From Spirochaetota bacterium (lineage in GTDB: Bacteria; Spirochaetota; Spirochaetia; Treponematales; UBA12059), in NCBI GenBank assembly GCA_022703505.1, contig JAKLDN010000007.1, forward strand, positions 1 to 64,000: a stretch of 64,000 nucleotides of DNA, read 5' to 3'. Shown here piece by piece: positions 53,106 through 62,782 of the stretch (position 1 is the stretch's first letter; every line of letters begins with the position of its first letter). The position numbers and the translations under genes are program-made. Under the pieces are notes generated by a model. That model saw nothing but the letters and a program-made list of their open reading frames with translations. It made no database searches and was not told the DNA's origin.

Positions 53106-53393
53106 ATGCCTAAGCCCGCCAACCCCTTGATCGTGATTTCAAAAAAGCTTGACGCTTTGAAAGCAAAATCCGAGAAGCTTGCCAAAGAGATTTCCGATCT
53201 CTCCTCGTTGGTCGCTGCTGAAACCTCCAAGGCTCAAAATCCCCTGCCTGTCGCCAAAAAGACCGTTGGGAAGAAGACACCGGCCACTGATATCACGGAA
53301 CCAAAAAGACGCGGACGTCCCCCTAAGGCTGTAAAGGCGGAGGTTACGATAGCCAGACCCGTTGGTGGACGCAAAGTGAAGGGCAAGAAGTAG
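53106..53393 (+). CDS. AT-hook, lysine/alanine-rich DNA-binding protein
   Basis: 95 aa. The N-terminal half is a short coiled coil (LIVISKKLDALKAKSEKLAKEISDLSSLV). The C-terminal half is basic and contains an AT-hook (KRRGRPPKA) and a GGRKVKGKK tail. It resembles small nucleoid-associated proteins and could silence or package the AT-rich element. AGGAG precedes the start at 53106. It is followed by its own terminator and faces the defence island. Confidence 0.65.
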   Translation: MPKPANPLIVISKKLDALKAKSEKLAKEISDLSSLVAAETSKAQNPLPVAKKTVGKKTPATDITEPKRRGRPPKAVKAEVTIARPVGGRKVKGKK

Positions 53394-53396
53394 GAT

Positions 53397-53424
53397 AAAA
53401 GGTGGGGTAACCCGCCTTTTATTT
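53397..53424 (+). terminator. Terminator after the AT-hook gene
   Basis: Stem AAAAGGTGGG / CCCGCCTTTT (one G-T pair), loop GTAA, then ATTT. It lies directly after the stop codon. Confidence 0.65.
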
Positions 53425-53497
53425 CAAACCTTTTGATTCTAAGAATCGTTAGCTTATAACACTCAAGGAAATGAGCATCGAACTTGCTTGGCAAAAG

Positions 53498-56044
53498 TTA
53501 TTCTTCATATTTTGCCACGACAGTATCGTACAGCCCATAACTTGATAATCCCTCATGGCTATCAATCCCGGTATATCGCAGAGACGCATCCTCATACCGT
53601 CGGAAAGCGAAGACGGCTTGGTTCATCTGCTCAGTATTGAATACCCGAAGGCGAACGAGGAGGTGGAAGTCCTTCACAGAGAGGCCCGTGACTTCCCGGA
53701 ACAAATCCGGTTCCAGTTTGGTGATGACATCCTGCAGAGTGTTCTCGCGGAAGTCGGTCAAGTACATGAAAGCCGGAATCCTTGTCGCGAACTTGATCAA
53801 CTTCTCCTGAACTAGCTTGCGCTTGGACTTGTAATCCTTCTCCTCTTCTGAAAGTTCTCGCTTTTCTTTCGGAGTCAGGTTCGCCCCTTTTGCTTTTTTC
53901 TTAAGATCTTTTACTTTATCACTCTTGTTGATGATCGTCTCAAGAATGTTATCACCTAGGGATCGCCAACCTTCGATTCGTTCCACAGCGGCCATGGCTT
54001 CCGGATTTTCCAAGATCCGTCTCAGGGTGTCATTATCAACATTCACGAGTAACGCTGACTCCCATTTTCGTGCCAGTAGAGTGGCGGATGTACCGGCCAT
54101 CGCGATATCCAGTATCCCGCCCGCGTCTATCTGGGTCATATTGGCACCGTCGTAGGCCAAAACGGGAAGGAACGATACAAGATCCTTCACGGCAATTTCC
54201 GGGTTCGGTTCGGCAGGCGACAATCCGATACCGTACTCCGATAGCTGACGTAAGGCGCGGGTAGGTGCGAAATCAAAGACAAAGCAGATTGGTTTCAAAA
54301 TTTCTTCTGCATTCGGGTCATCTCCGTCAGGATTCTTGATGGACCACGGTGATTGCACTCGAAAAGCCGCTTGGAAATAAGTCTCTGGGGATTTAAGGTT
54401 TCGGAGCATCAGGATAGAGGACCACTGAGGCACAGTCACTCCGGTCGTCAATTTTCCACATGAAAGGGTGATGGTCTTTGTCTCAAACCCGCTTCCGATT
54501 GCCGTACGTACCGGAGGCAATGCGTCCAATCCGATACCCGCCTCGGATCCGGCGGCGACAACGATCTTATACTCATGCCAGAAAGTGTTGTGTTTCTCCG
54601 CTAGAAGGCTGGCCATGGCCCGGCAAGAGGCAACGTTGGGTAAGAACCAGAAGGAATGCTGAAGATAAGGGAGTAGGCGAATATCTGAATATGGAAAGGG
54701 CGGCAGCGCCCCTGTTTTGAGTCCTTCAACCATTTTTGGAGCATATGAGCCTCGGATAATATCCAACCACTTTTGAACCTCGCCTTTATGTCTGAACTGC
54801 GCACCGCAACCGGAGCTAGCGGCAGCAAAGAATTCGTTGAGATCAAACTCGTCGAACTCACCGCCGCTTGCGATAGTCAATAATTCGTCTGGCATCTGAT
54901 ACGTCAGCAGGCGCATCTGAGGGAGCGAACCGTAGGGATTCCATGCTTTAGGATTTTCAATGGTAAACTCTTCCTTGGCACGCTGCTCATCCGTGTAGGT
55001 CCAGTTGAAGATTTGTTCCTCTATGAACTCACCAGTGGCCAAGGCTTTGAAAGGCGTGCCGGATAGATAGAGATAGGCCTTGGTGGTTATCGGAAGGAAT
55101 TCCGTTTCCTTTTCCGAAAGCACCCCGAGGTCCTCATTCACGTCCTCAAGTCCTGTCGTGTATTCCAATCGGGTTTCCTTGACGAAGACGGTATCTTCCT
55201 CGCCTTCGAACAACTCCTTCGCGGTCTCGCGCCACGCGCCGAAATGGTACTCGTCAAATACGACCAGGTCCCACTCTACCTTATGAAGCCACTCGTTCCG
55301 GGGTTTAATATTACCCACTTCATCCCGGCCAAGAAGGTCCTGGAACGACCCGAAATATACTACTGGTTTTTTACGGTCGATTTTTGTAGGATCTTTTTCC
55401 GAGCCGCGGGAGAGGTATTGCCAGCCATCGAAATCGACATGGGACTCCAGGTCCGTTCGCCACGCGTCCTCAACCGCTGGCTTAAAAGTGACGACCAGCA
55501 CGCGTTTCGCGCCTAACCGCTTGGCCAGCTGGTAGGACGTGAAGGTTTTTCCGAAGCGCATCTTGGCGTTCCACAAGAAGCGCGGGACGGCGTGCATATC
55601 TTCTTTCCAGATGGAGTGAAAGTAGGCGTGAGTCTTGCTCACCGCTTTGGCCTGCTCCTTGCGCATCGAGAAGTCCAAGTGGTGCGTACCTGAAAACAGT
55701 TTCCCGGTACTAAGTTCAACGAGCACCGTGCGTACGTCTTCCACGGAGCAGCGAACCCACTCGAGCTCCGGATTCTGAAAACCTTTCCGAACCAACGCCG
55801 ACCTAACCTGGTGATCCGTGAAGATGGTACCGTCCAGGGCTTCGGCAGATTCGTCCAACTCAATCTTGTAGTTCTTGATTGCCGCAGTCTTGACCTGTTC
55901 GGTTACCCGTCGCTTCACGTCTCGGGTCGTCTGTCCGATCTTGAGGAGCCCTCGGTGTGCCGTATCTTCGATGGAGTAAGCGTAAATGCGAGGTCGAGCC
56001 TTCGGCTTGGGAGCCAGGATCTCCTCGATCGAGGGTTTAGTCAT
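53498..56044 (-). CDS. T5orf172/GIY-YIG-like domain fused to superfamily 2 helicase
   Basis: 848 aa. Residues about 18-110 resemble the T5orf172/MUG113 branch of GIY-YIG nucleases (IYAYSIEDTAHRGLLKIGQTTRDVKRRVTEQ). The helicase/translocase domain has Walker A AKMRFGKT (160-167), DEYH box (264-267), motif III YLSGTPFKAL and motif VI ETYFQAAFRVQSPW. A Lys/Glu-rich coiled segment (KSDKVKDLKKKAKGANLTPKEKRELSEEEKDY) and a C-terminal helical region follow. It is likely the DNA-translocating and possibly cleaving subunit of the cassette. ATGA-type overlap with the methylase gene upstream. The nuclease assignment is by motif only. Confidence 0.75.
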   Translation of the reverse strand: MTKPSIEEILAPKPKARPRIYAYSIEDTAHRGLLKIGQTTRDVKRRVTEQVKTAAIKNYKIELDESAEALDGTIFTDHQVRSALVRKGFQNPELEWVRCSVEDVRTVLVELSTGKLFSGTHHLDFSMRKEQAKAVSKTHAYFHSIWKEDMHAVPRFLWNAKMRFGKTFTSYQLAKRLGAKRVLVVTFKPAVEDAWRTDLESHVDFDGWQYLSRGSEKDPTKIDRKKPVVYFGSFQDLLGRDEVGNIKPRNEWLHKVEWDLVVFDEYHFGAWRETAKELFEGEEDTVFVKETRLEYTTGLEDVNEDLGVLSEKETEFLPITTKAYLYLSGTPFKALATGEFIEEQIFNWTYTDEQRAKEEFTIENPKAWNPYGSLPQMRLLTYQMPDELLTIASGGEFDEFDLNEFFAAASSGCGAQFRHKGEVQKWLDIIRGSYAPKMVEGLKTGALPPFPYSDIRLLPYLQHSFWFLPNVASCRAMASLLAEKHNTFWHEYKIVVAAGSEAGIGLDALPPVRTAIGSGFETKTITLSCGKLTTGVTVPQWSSILMLRNLKSPETYFQAAFRVQSPWSIKNPDGDDPNAEEILKPICFVFDFAPTRALRQLSEYGIGLSPAEPNPEIAVKDLVSFLPVLAYDGANMTQIDAGGILDIAMAGTSATLLARKWESALLVNVDNDTLRRILENPEAMAAVERIEGWRSLGDNILETIINKSDKVKDLKKKAKGANLTPKEKRELSEEEKDYKSKRKLVQEKLIKFATRIPAFMYLTDFRENTLQDVITKLEPDLFREVTGLSVKDFHLLVRLRVFNTEQMNQAVFAFRRYEDASLRYTGIDSHEGLSSYGLYDTVVAKYEE

Positions 56045-57644
56045 CGTCGCCTTCTTCGGCTATACCATCAGCTGACACTTCGTCATCGTGCTCCGCGACC
56101 TGGGATTCTATGAAAAATATTTCTTCTTCAGTTAGTCCATATCTTTTGAATAAGTCTAAGTCTTTCCATTCTTGATCAAGTGGCAAGTCAGGAACAAAGG
56201 AATACACATCACGAGTTGCGTGCTGTGTTGCCTTACGAAGAGAGATAAGAAAGCGTACGAATCTTGTTCGTAGATATTTAGCATAGTTTATTGCTTCTTT
56301 CTCATCTTCAAAGCAACCAGCAACAAGGTAGGTTTCCGTACATGCAGAACCAGGACCAGCAAGGATGGGTTTACTAAGGAATTTAGTCTCAATAGCAGCA
56401 CTTGTACCTTGAACCGCAGTAAGAAGTACTTTCCATTTGTCGATCCACTCAATGTTGGTTAATAATTCTGATCTTTCAATCCAACTAATTTTTCTGGATC
56501 CGAAGAGTTTTATTGGATCCTTAAGTTGTTTCGCGTCATGTTTTCCATGAAAGTAAGTTCGGAGTCCGAATGGTTTTTGACTAGAAACCCGACTATCTAG
56601 TGTTGGCTCTTTTTTCGCTCTGATCTTTTCTAAAATTGGGATGGCTTCATTGCGTCGTACAAGAACGTCATATGTATCGAGATATCTCTCGACCGCCGGA
56701 CCCATCGGTTGTCCATCCCATATTGTCTGAACCATACATGGACCTGGGTTGTCGCGATCCCAGAGAAAATAGGATATCCCCCCTCGAATTTTTACCCCAG
56801 GAAAGCCTTCATATAATTTTGGAAAATCTATTAGCTTTCGGATTCGTTTATCGGAAAGCATCCGCTCTCGATATTTATCAAGCCCCTTTCCCCCGGCCAT
56901 CCAACGTGATGGCGTCACAAATACAGCATAACGCGGAGTAAGCTCAAAAGCTTTCTCAACGAACAAATGATAAATAGGCGCAGCGCTCGTTCCATATCCA
57001 CCATCGTCCAACTGATAGGGCGGATTACCGATAATGACATCGAACTGCATGTCGCCTCCGAACAGCTCGGCCGCTCGAGCTTCAATATTATCGCTGTGAA
57101 TGAATGTGTAGGCATGAGTTTCAAACTCATCACCTCGGTCCAAGGTTTTCTGCCCGGCCCCGCAATATAGGCACTTACCGTCAACCCAGGTATGCTCCAT
57201 ACGTTGAAACCAAATGTTCCCGTCATCGCTCGAAAATGTCTTAGCGATAGAATGCCTTCCCTTGGCATGTTTGGAGCAATAGACGCTACGGCGTGCGAGG
57301 AGACTGGTGAGCCGAGTGATTCCAATGCCGAAGACCTGTTTGGTTAGAATATGGTCGACACGATCCTCGAGGTTCGGGATCTCGTCCGCCAATCCCTTGG
57401 TCAGATGGTTCGTGATCTCCCGCAGGAACACGCCCGACTTTGTGCAAGGGTCCAGGAATCGAAGGGAGGCGTTCGACCAAATGTTTGCGCCGTCATGATC
57501 AGCGGCCCAAGCCTCGGCTAGGGTGTCGAGCATCCTACCCGCGAACTCAGGAGGAGTGAAGACTTCATCATTGGAGAGGTTCGCGATACAGGTCAATACA
57601 TCCGGATTCCGGCCCCGCAAAGAAAACCGCACTTGGCCGTTCAT
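56037..57644 (-). CDS. Eco57I-like adenine-specific DNA methylase
   Basis: 535 aa. Motif I LDPCTKSGVF (64-73), motif IV NPPY (207-210, in FDVIIGNPPYQLDDGG), giving an N6-adenine methyltransferase of the Eco57I/type IIG group. An insert with KCLYCGAGQK and nearby cysteines could bind zinc. The C-terminal half (about 330-520) probably recognises the target sequence; no PD-(D/E)xK nuclease motif is obvious. It overlaps both neighbouring genes by 4-8 bp. The acidic tail is VSADGIAEEGDDD. Confidence 0.82.
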   Translation of the reverse strand: MNGQVRFSLRGRNPDVLTCIANLSNDEVFTPPEFAGRMLDTLAEAWAADHDGANIWSNASLRFLDPCTKSGVFLREITNHLTKGLADEIPNLEDRVDHILTKQVFGIGITRLTSLLARRSVYCSKHAKGRHSIAKTFSSDDGNIWFQRMEHTWVDGKCLYCGAGQKTLDRGDEFETHAYTFIHSDNIEARAAELFGGDMQFDVIIGNPPYQLDDGGYGTSAAPIYHLFVEKAFELTPRYAVFVTPSRWMAGGKGLDKYRERMLSDKRIRKLIDFPKLYEGFPGVKIRGGISYFLWDRDNPGPCMVQTIWDGQPMGPAVERYLDTYDVLVRRNEAIPILEKIRAKKEPTLDSRVSSQKPFGLRTYFHGKHDAKQLKDPIKLFGSRKISWIERSELLTNIEWIDKWKVLLTAVQGTSAAIETKFLSKPILAGPGSACTETYLVAGCFEDEKEAINYAKYLRTRFVRFLISLRKATQHATRDVYSFVPDLPLDQEWKDLDLFKRYGLTEEEIFFIESQVAEHDDEVSADGIAEEGDDD

Positions 57645-58297
57645 AACTTTTCCTTTAGGCTATCACCGGACACCGCGGCGGCAAGGTCGCTCACCGTAGC
57701 AGGCGGATGGGTTTTCTCAGGTGTAAATATCTCGTGCTTCCCGATTTGGGCAAACAATGAATCCTCCTGGCCCAAAGTCGATATCTTAGTCAGGATATCA
57801 AGACGGAAATCGCGCCGTTGAAACCTGCCCTTCCCCAGATAACCCCATTCGGAAAAGATGATCGGTCGACCCTCGGCAGAGCGCATAGTCAGGGCGTCGC
57901 CGTGTACAAGGTTAAGAGATAAGACATGGATTGCTGCCCGATAGAGATCGTCCGACTCGTTCAAATCCAGATAATCCGCCAAGATTTCCAGCATATTGTC
58001 ACGACATTCAGCGATATTGTCCGGTAGCAGTTCAATACCGTATACACACATAACGGCGAGAAGTGCGTACTGTCGTTTATCGAAGTCGGCCTGTCCATAT
58101 TTGAGTTCAACGGCGGCAAGTTTTCGCTTCAAGACCTGGACCAGGAAGTTCCCGCTCCCGCAGGCCGGCTCCAGGAATCGAGAATCTATCCGCTCTGTTT
58201 CGCCTTTAACAAGGTCGAGCATGGTTTCGACCATCCAGAGAGGAGTAAATACCTCGCCATGATCGGCGACACGTTGTTTTGATTTGATTAAGCTCAT
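57641..58297 (-). CDS. Small N6 DNA methylase-like protein
   Basis: 218 aa. Motif I FLEPACGSGNFL (41-52) is intact, and GEVFTPLWMVETMLDLV is the usual N-terminal segment of N6-adenine methylases. No NPPY motif is found; the region where it is expected reads VHGDALTMRS...IFSEWGYLG. It may be a SAM-binding partner, a degenerate paralogue or a subunit completed by the next gene. AAGGG precedes the ATG. First gene of the cassette. Confidence 0.75.
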   Translation of the reverse strand: MSLIKSKQRVADHGEVFTPLWMVETMLDLVKGETERIDSRFLEPACGSGNFLVQVLKRKLAAVELKYGQADFDKRQYALLAVMCVYGIELLPDNIAECRDNMLEILADYLDLNESDDLYRAAIHVLSLNLVHGDALTMRSAEGRPIIFSEWGYLGKGRFQRRDFRLDILTKISTLGQEDSLFAQIGKHEIFTPEKTHPPATVSDLAAAVSGDSLKEKL

Positions 58298-58409
58298 GGT
58301 TACCCTTAATGGTCCTTTTTTGATAGAATGCAGACAGACTTGATACTCTATGGTATCTCAGGATACGGCAGGGGACAAGATGTTGTCATTCCACCCCCTC
58401 GAGTTGGAC
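58298..58409 (-). promoter_or_regulatory. Control region of the methylase cassette
   Basis: A 112-bp gap between jetD and the methylase genes. It holds the interrupted palindrome GATAC-N6-GTATC (near 58341-58356) and an A-run before the ribosome-binding site. A repressor or methylase-controlled promoter is plausible; exact boxes are not clear. Confidence 0.3.
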
Positions 58410-59600
58410 TTAGTATTCAATAATCTCCTGCTCCACACCCTTCCTTGTATCCTGGATTCTCTCGACTAGCTTCTCGATCCCCTTCAGTTGCCGTGTAACA
58501 TCCTTGAGTCGCGAAAGGCGGGAGAGCCTGACCGCGTCGAGTTCGTACGCCCATGGCAGGTATTGATCAAACGTTGACTCATCCATCCGATGCGGAATGA
58601 CAGAGGCCCCGGCTGATTCCGACAACTCTTGAAGAATTAGAATTCCATCGGGATCGAGATCTCCCGCATGGTGTAAAGTGAAGCCCGATTGTACCAATGC
58701 CCGGGCCAGGATTATCACCGCGGGGTTAGGATGGCCAGCTGTATAAACCAGGCAACTATAGCTGGTATCCTTTCCTGATAGGGCATAAAAGGTTTCCTTG
58801 TTTTCCACGAACAGTACAGATCGTTCCATTCCAGGCTCTAGGAGCCGTATCGAGCGTATCGATCGGGCGGTCTGCCCCGGTATTCCTAAGGGAAGCCCTG
58901 CACTGTTTGCAAGCGCGGGTTGGATCCCGAAGTCAAGTTCAATTCTCCCTGCTATCAATGTATCCGGGAAGTTTCTATTCAACACGGAAAGGTCTGGTAC
59001 TTCTATTCCCGCATCGGATGCACGTTGAAGGATTGGCTTGGCGTGATGAACTATTGCCTCGAGACGCTTGGACTCTGAGAAGAGAAGAATTGAAAGAGCT
59101 CGGGGTGTAATGCCGTGCAACTCGGTATCTTTACCTCGTTCTTCGAGGGCATTGAAGATACACCTTAGGCCGGTAATGAAGTCGGCGTCCATGCCTGCAC
59201 TTGCATCTTCGGGGGATAGATTCTCGTAGAGGAAGCTGAAAAATGGCTGATACGTTCCCGATTCAGCCACTTCCAATCTCGCGCGCATTCGAGCTTCGTC
59301 CAGGACTGCAAGCGGTGATGGTTTACCAAGACGTTTATATAGTTCCGGGGGATCCTTAAGGGTTAAAGACTCAATTTCCTCACGTTTCCGATGACGTTGC
59401 CATGTGATCCTGACAAGCCCATCACGTTCCAAAGATTCAGCGGCTTCTAGAAAGGATTCTATTGGGTCTGGTCCGGAGGATTGAAGCTCCGGGAACACTG
59501 ATCTCACCTTGATCCTTATCTCTCGACCTCCTACCGCAGCTGCGGAGGAAGGAAATCGATCGGCGAAAGATGTCAGTATCTTTTCCTCCCACTTCGTCAT
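58410..59600 (-). CDS. jetD: Wadjet protein JetD (Toprim-like nuclease)
   Basis: 396 aa. The C-terminal DUF2220/JetD_C domain has Toprim-type acidic residues: Glu in LFVENKETFYALSG and the DLDPDG motif in LHHAGDLDPDGILILQEL. The N-terminal half (WEEKILTSFADRFPSS, FLEAAESLERDGLVRITW) is the helical/winged arm. In Wadjet, JetD cleaves circular DNA caught by the SMC-like JetABC motor. ATGA overlap with jetC. Complete. Confidence 0.88.
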   Translation of the reverse strand: MTKWEEKILTSFADRFPSSAAAVGGREIRIKVRSVFPELQSSGPDPIESFLEAAESLERDGLVRITWQRHRKREEIESLTLKDPPELYKRLGKPSPLAVLDEARMRARLEVAESGTYQPFFSFLYENLSPEDASAGMDADFITGLRCIFNALEERGKDTELHGITPRALSILLFSESKRLEAIVHHAKPILQRASDAGIEVPDLSVLNRNFPDTLIAGRIELDFGIQPALANSAGLPLGIPGQTARSIRSIRLLEPGMERSVLFVENKETFYALSGKDTSYSCLVYTAGHPNPAVIILARALVQSGFTLHHAGDLDPDGILILQELSESAGASVIPHRMDESTFDQYLPWAYELDAVRLSRLSRLKDVTRQLKGIEKLVERIQDTRKGVEQEIIEY

Positions 59601-62600
59601 AGCGCAATCTCTAATTTGTGGTAATCCCGAACCGTAGCAGTATAGCCATGTCGGATGACAAGGTTTACATGATCGACGTGCGGAGCGATGGATTCAAGCT
59701 TTCCGGGGGGAACGGCAATAAGCGTCTGAAGGCCCATTTGGCGATAAAACTGGAGGATAGTCCCCGTACGCTCGTCATCAAGCTTATCGAAAGCCTCATC
59801 AAAGAGAACCAACCGGATGGTGGAATCAGGTTTAACTTTGAAGAATCGGTAAAAGCTGGCAGCGATAGCAACATAATAAGGCGTTTGCGCCTCTCCGCCT
59901 GATTTTTCACGAAGCACCTTCGAGAGAGAGAGCTCCACAGCTTTACCAGTGGAAGGATCGACGGATTGGAGGTCTCTCATGCGAATATCATAGCTGAAGT
60001 ATGTTCGATAATCACAAATCGCTCGTAGCTCGGCTGAATCCAACGAAGAATGAAGGATTTGATCAAATAGCCGCTCCGCGGCCTGCCTTTCGGCGGGATC
60101 CACGAGTTGGTCAAAGAGGCTTCCCTCAAAGGCGGAGATTTCCGACGTTTTTCGGACGATCTCAATTTGACCCTTGCGGTCAGGCCGTTCCTCCAGAGAG
60201 AACCTGTACTGATTATTCCCGAAGGTTAGCGATTTTAGTGTTTCATTGATCTCGCGGAAACTTTCACGAGCCCCCTCTATGAGTTCGTTTAGCCGGGCAA
60301 TGAAATGATCCTTGAACTCAACTTCTGCGTCCCGGCGAGCTTTCGCGATCCGATCTATGTACTTAGGGAGCTCCGAAGATTTAAGACGTTGAAGCAGGGC
60401 GGCAATTGTAGGGATCTCTTCGACTTCGGCAGCAATTATAACGTTGTTGTCGTGACAATACTTTTGAACAAGACGACGGAATTCTTGCAAGGATTTATCT
60501 CGCTTTGTCTCGAACCCCTTACGAGTGCTTGGATAGTTTTCCGAAATCTCCTGGGCACTAGAAGATTTCAACCGTTCAGCAGAATACCGTTCACATTCCG
60601 TGGCAATATCCGCGTTCTCTTGAAGAAACTGGTTCAACGCATCTTGGAAAGTTATGACGCGAACTTCTATCTTCAGTCGATTTGATCTAGTTATCTCAAG
60701 TTCTTTTTCTTGTCGTGCTGTCTCAGCGGCCTTTGCCAACAATGTCGCATCGAGCTCACGGATCCTTCTCCCGAGTTCTTCAATTTTCCGTGCCGAATCA
60801 CGGAACGTGCTTGTATCGAATCCTTTCAACTCACCGCGAAGCTCATCGGCTCCTGATTCCAGACTGGCCAATTCTGCTACGGTAGGATACAAACCCATCG
60901 CCTCGACAATTAATCGCAATGCCTTTTTAGTTACTTCAAGCCGCTCTTGTGTATCAGAGATGCTGCTCTCACAATCGGCTATTTCCCTTCCAAGACGTAC
61001 AACTTCACTCTCGAGAAATTTACGTCGAGTCTCCCGGGCGGATCGTCCAAGCCACAGGCTCGAATAGATGCCCTCCTTGATTCTTTGAGCCGTATGCTGA
61101 GAGTAGGACATGCAATCTTTTGTCACCGACTTCGAGTAATTCTTGAGGGTAGTAAGATCAGCGGTCATTACATCACCGAGCACATACTCTAGATAGGCAC
61201 GGGCCCAAGGAGATTCTGAGCTCACGAGTTCAGCCAGTGATCCGGGTCGCACCTGGACATCACGCATTTTTGCAATATTCGGTAATGCCACACCTGCTAC
61301 GGTGCGAGGCATACCATTATAGACCTGCAATGCCGCTTGAAAAGAATCAGGAGACACAATGACGGAAAAACGTAATGTATTCAGCCAACCCTCAATGGCA
61401 TTACACCAATCGGCCGATATTACCTCCGCGAGATCCGCGAGTATCCATGCTTCGATGTTCTTCGAGCAAAGCTCATCGCGAAGGGCAACGGAAGACTCCG
61501 GAAACCGACGAATACCCCGTTCAAGATCAGCAAGTTCTGAAGTCGCCTCGCGCAATTTAATTTCCACGTTCTTTCGATCGTCATTTAATCGATCAAGGTC
61601 TCTCACGAGTTCACTCCGCCTCTGATCGAGGCACTCGTGGTCGAGTTCTGGACTCCGAGCGAGGTCCGGCTCCTGACTATCTATTAGATTGGAACACTGC
61701 CTTCGTAGAAAGTTACAACGATCAACTTTAGATCGAGTTTCGGAAATACGTCTCTCTATATCCTCCAAACGCTCCTTGAGTCTTGAGTAAAGTAAATGTT
61801 TTTCATTTCGAGAAAGCGATGATTCTTCATCACGACGGGCGGATTCTAAGACAATCTTTCGTTCGGAATTCGCTTGTACCTCCTGCTTTAAGGAAGTTAT
61901 TGCTATCGTCAACGACTTTTCGAGGTCAACATTGTGCTTCAATTCAACTTCTTCAAGTTGTAAGTCCACAAGGTTTTTTAGATAGTCTTGCTGCTTCAGC
62001 ACGCGTTGAAAATTGGAGTATGAATCCGCAGAAGCCATTACCTCTTTTAAGCTTTCGATGCGGCGTTTTGTATCATGAGCTTGCATTTCGGCCCGTTTAT
62101 AACTCTCGAGGTTGGCCTTCATGTCTTTCACATTTAAGGGTTGCTCTTCGAGGATATAATCGCAAACGAATTTGTCGACTGAAACCAGAGGGCTGAAACT
62201 GATAGATCGTGTGAAAGCCTCCAGATATGGATTAAACGTGGTCATACGACGGAAGACGCCAAGTCTCGAGGTAAGGTCACGTCGATACTGAGTGGCTGAA
62301 TCGTAAATGGTGGCTCCCCGTGATTGCAGTCTGTCTCGGAACTGTCGATAGGATAGCACGCGATTATCATCCGCCTTGACGTCTACAGAATCTGCAGTTA
62401 CATTATCGCAGATCCAGAAATGATCCGAAGTCCGACCATCTACCCATGCTTCCGCGCAAGCACCTGCCAGAAACCCGCCTCCATCGGCCGAAAACTCAAG
62501 AATAATATGGGCTACTGAGTCATCTCGAAGATATTCCGTTGTGTCGCTCCCGAGTTTACAGCGGATATAACTCGCGAGATCTCTACCGCCTCGACGATCC

Positions 62601-62782
62601 CCCGCGGCCGTATTAAAACGAGCCTTACGGAGATCAGCCGCTAAAGCATACTGTATCGCATCCACGATCGTGGACTTCCCAGCCGCATTATCCCCGGTTA
62701 ATAAACAAAAATTCCCCACGGGGACCAGGACATCATTGAAAAAATGCCAGCCCACAAGCCGGACCTTTTCTAAGGTGATCAT
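59597..62782 (-). CDS. jetC: Wadjet protein JetC (SMC-like ATPase)
   Basis: 1061 aa. Walker A GDNAAGKST (30-38) at the N-terminus, long coiled coils in the middle with a hinge-like region (about 440-560), and at the C-terminus the signature LREKSGGEAQTPYYVAIAAS and Walker B IRLVLFDEAFDKLDD. It is the DNA-loop-extruding ATPase of the plasmid-restriction complex, related to MukB/MksB. Overlaps jetB and jetD by 4 bp each. Confidence 0.9.
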   Translation of the reverse strand: MITLEKVRLVGWHFFNDVLVPVGNFCLLTGDNAAGKSTIVDAIQYALAADLRKARFNTAAGDRRGGRDLASYIRCKLGSDTTEYLRDDSVAHIILEFSADGGGFLAGACAEAWVDGRTSDHFWICDNVTADSVDVKADDNRVLSYRQFRDRLQSRGATIYDSATQYRRDLTSRLGVFRRMTTFNPYLEAFTRSISFSPLVSVDKFVCDYILEEQPLNVKDMKANLESYKRAEMQAHDTKRRIESLKEVMASADSYSNFQRVLKQQDYLKNLVDLQLEEVELKHNVDLEKSLTIAITSLKQEVQANSERKIVLESARRDEESSLSRNEKHLLYSRLKERLEDIERRISETRSKVDRCNFLRRQCSNLIDSQEPDLARSPELDHECLDQRRSELVRDLDRLNDDRKNVEIKLREATSELADLERGIRRFPESSVALRDELCSKNIEAWILADLAEVISADWCNAIEGWLNTLRFSVIVSPDSFQAALQVYNGMPRTVAGVALPNIAKMRDVQVRPGSLAELVSSESPWARAYLEYVLGDVMTADLTTLKNYSKSVTKDCMSYSQHTAQRIKEGIYSSLWLGRSARETRRKFLESEVVRLGREIADCESSISDTQERLEVTKKALRLIVEAMGLYPTVAELASLESGADELRGELKGFDTSTFRDSARKIEELGRRIRELDATLLAKAAETARQEKELEITRSNRLKIEVRVITFQDALNQFLQENADIATECERYSAERLKSSSAQEISENYPSTRKGFETKRDKSLQEFRRLVQKYCHDNNVIIAAEVEEIPTIAALLQRLKSSELPKYIDRIAKARRDAEVEFKDHFIARLNELIEGARESFREINETLKSLTFGNNQYRFSLEERPDRKGQIEIVRKTSEISAFEGSLFDQLVDPAERQAAERLFDQILHSSLDSAELRAICDYRTYFSYDIRMRDLQSVDPSTGKAVELSLSKVLREKSGGEAQTPYYVAIAASFYRFFKVKPDSTIRLVLFDEAFDKLDDERTGTILQFYRQMGLQTLIAVPPGKLESIAPHVDHVNLVIRHGYTATVRDYHKLEIAL

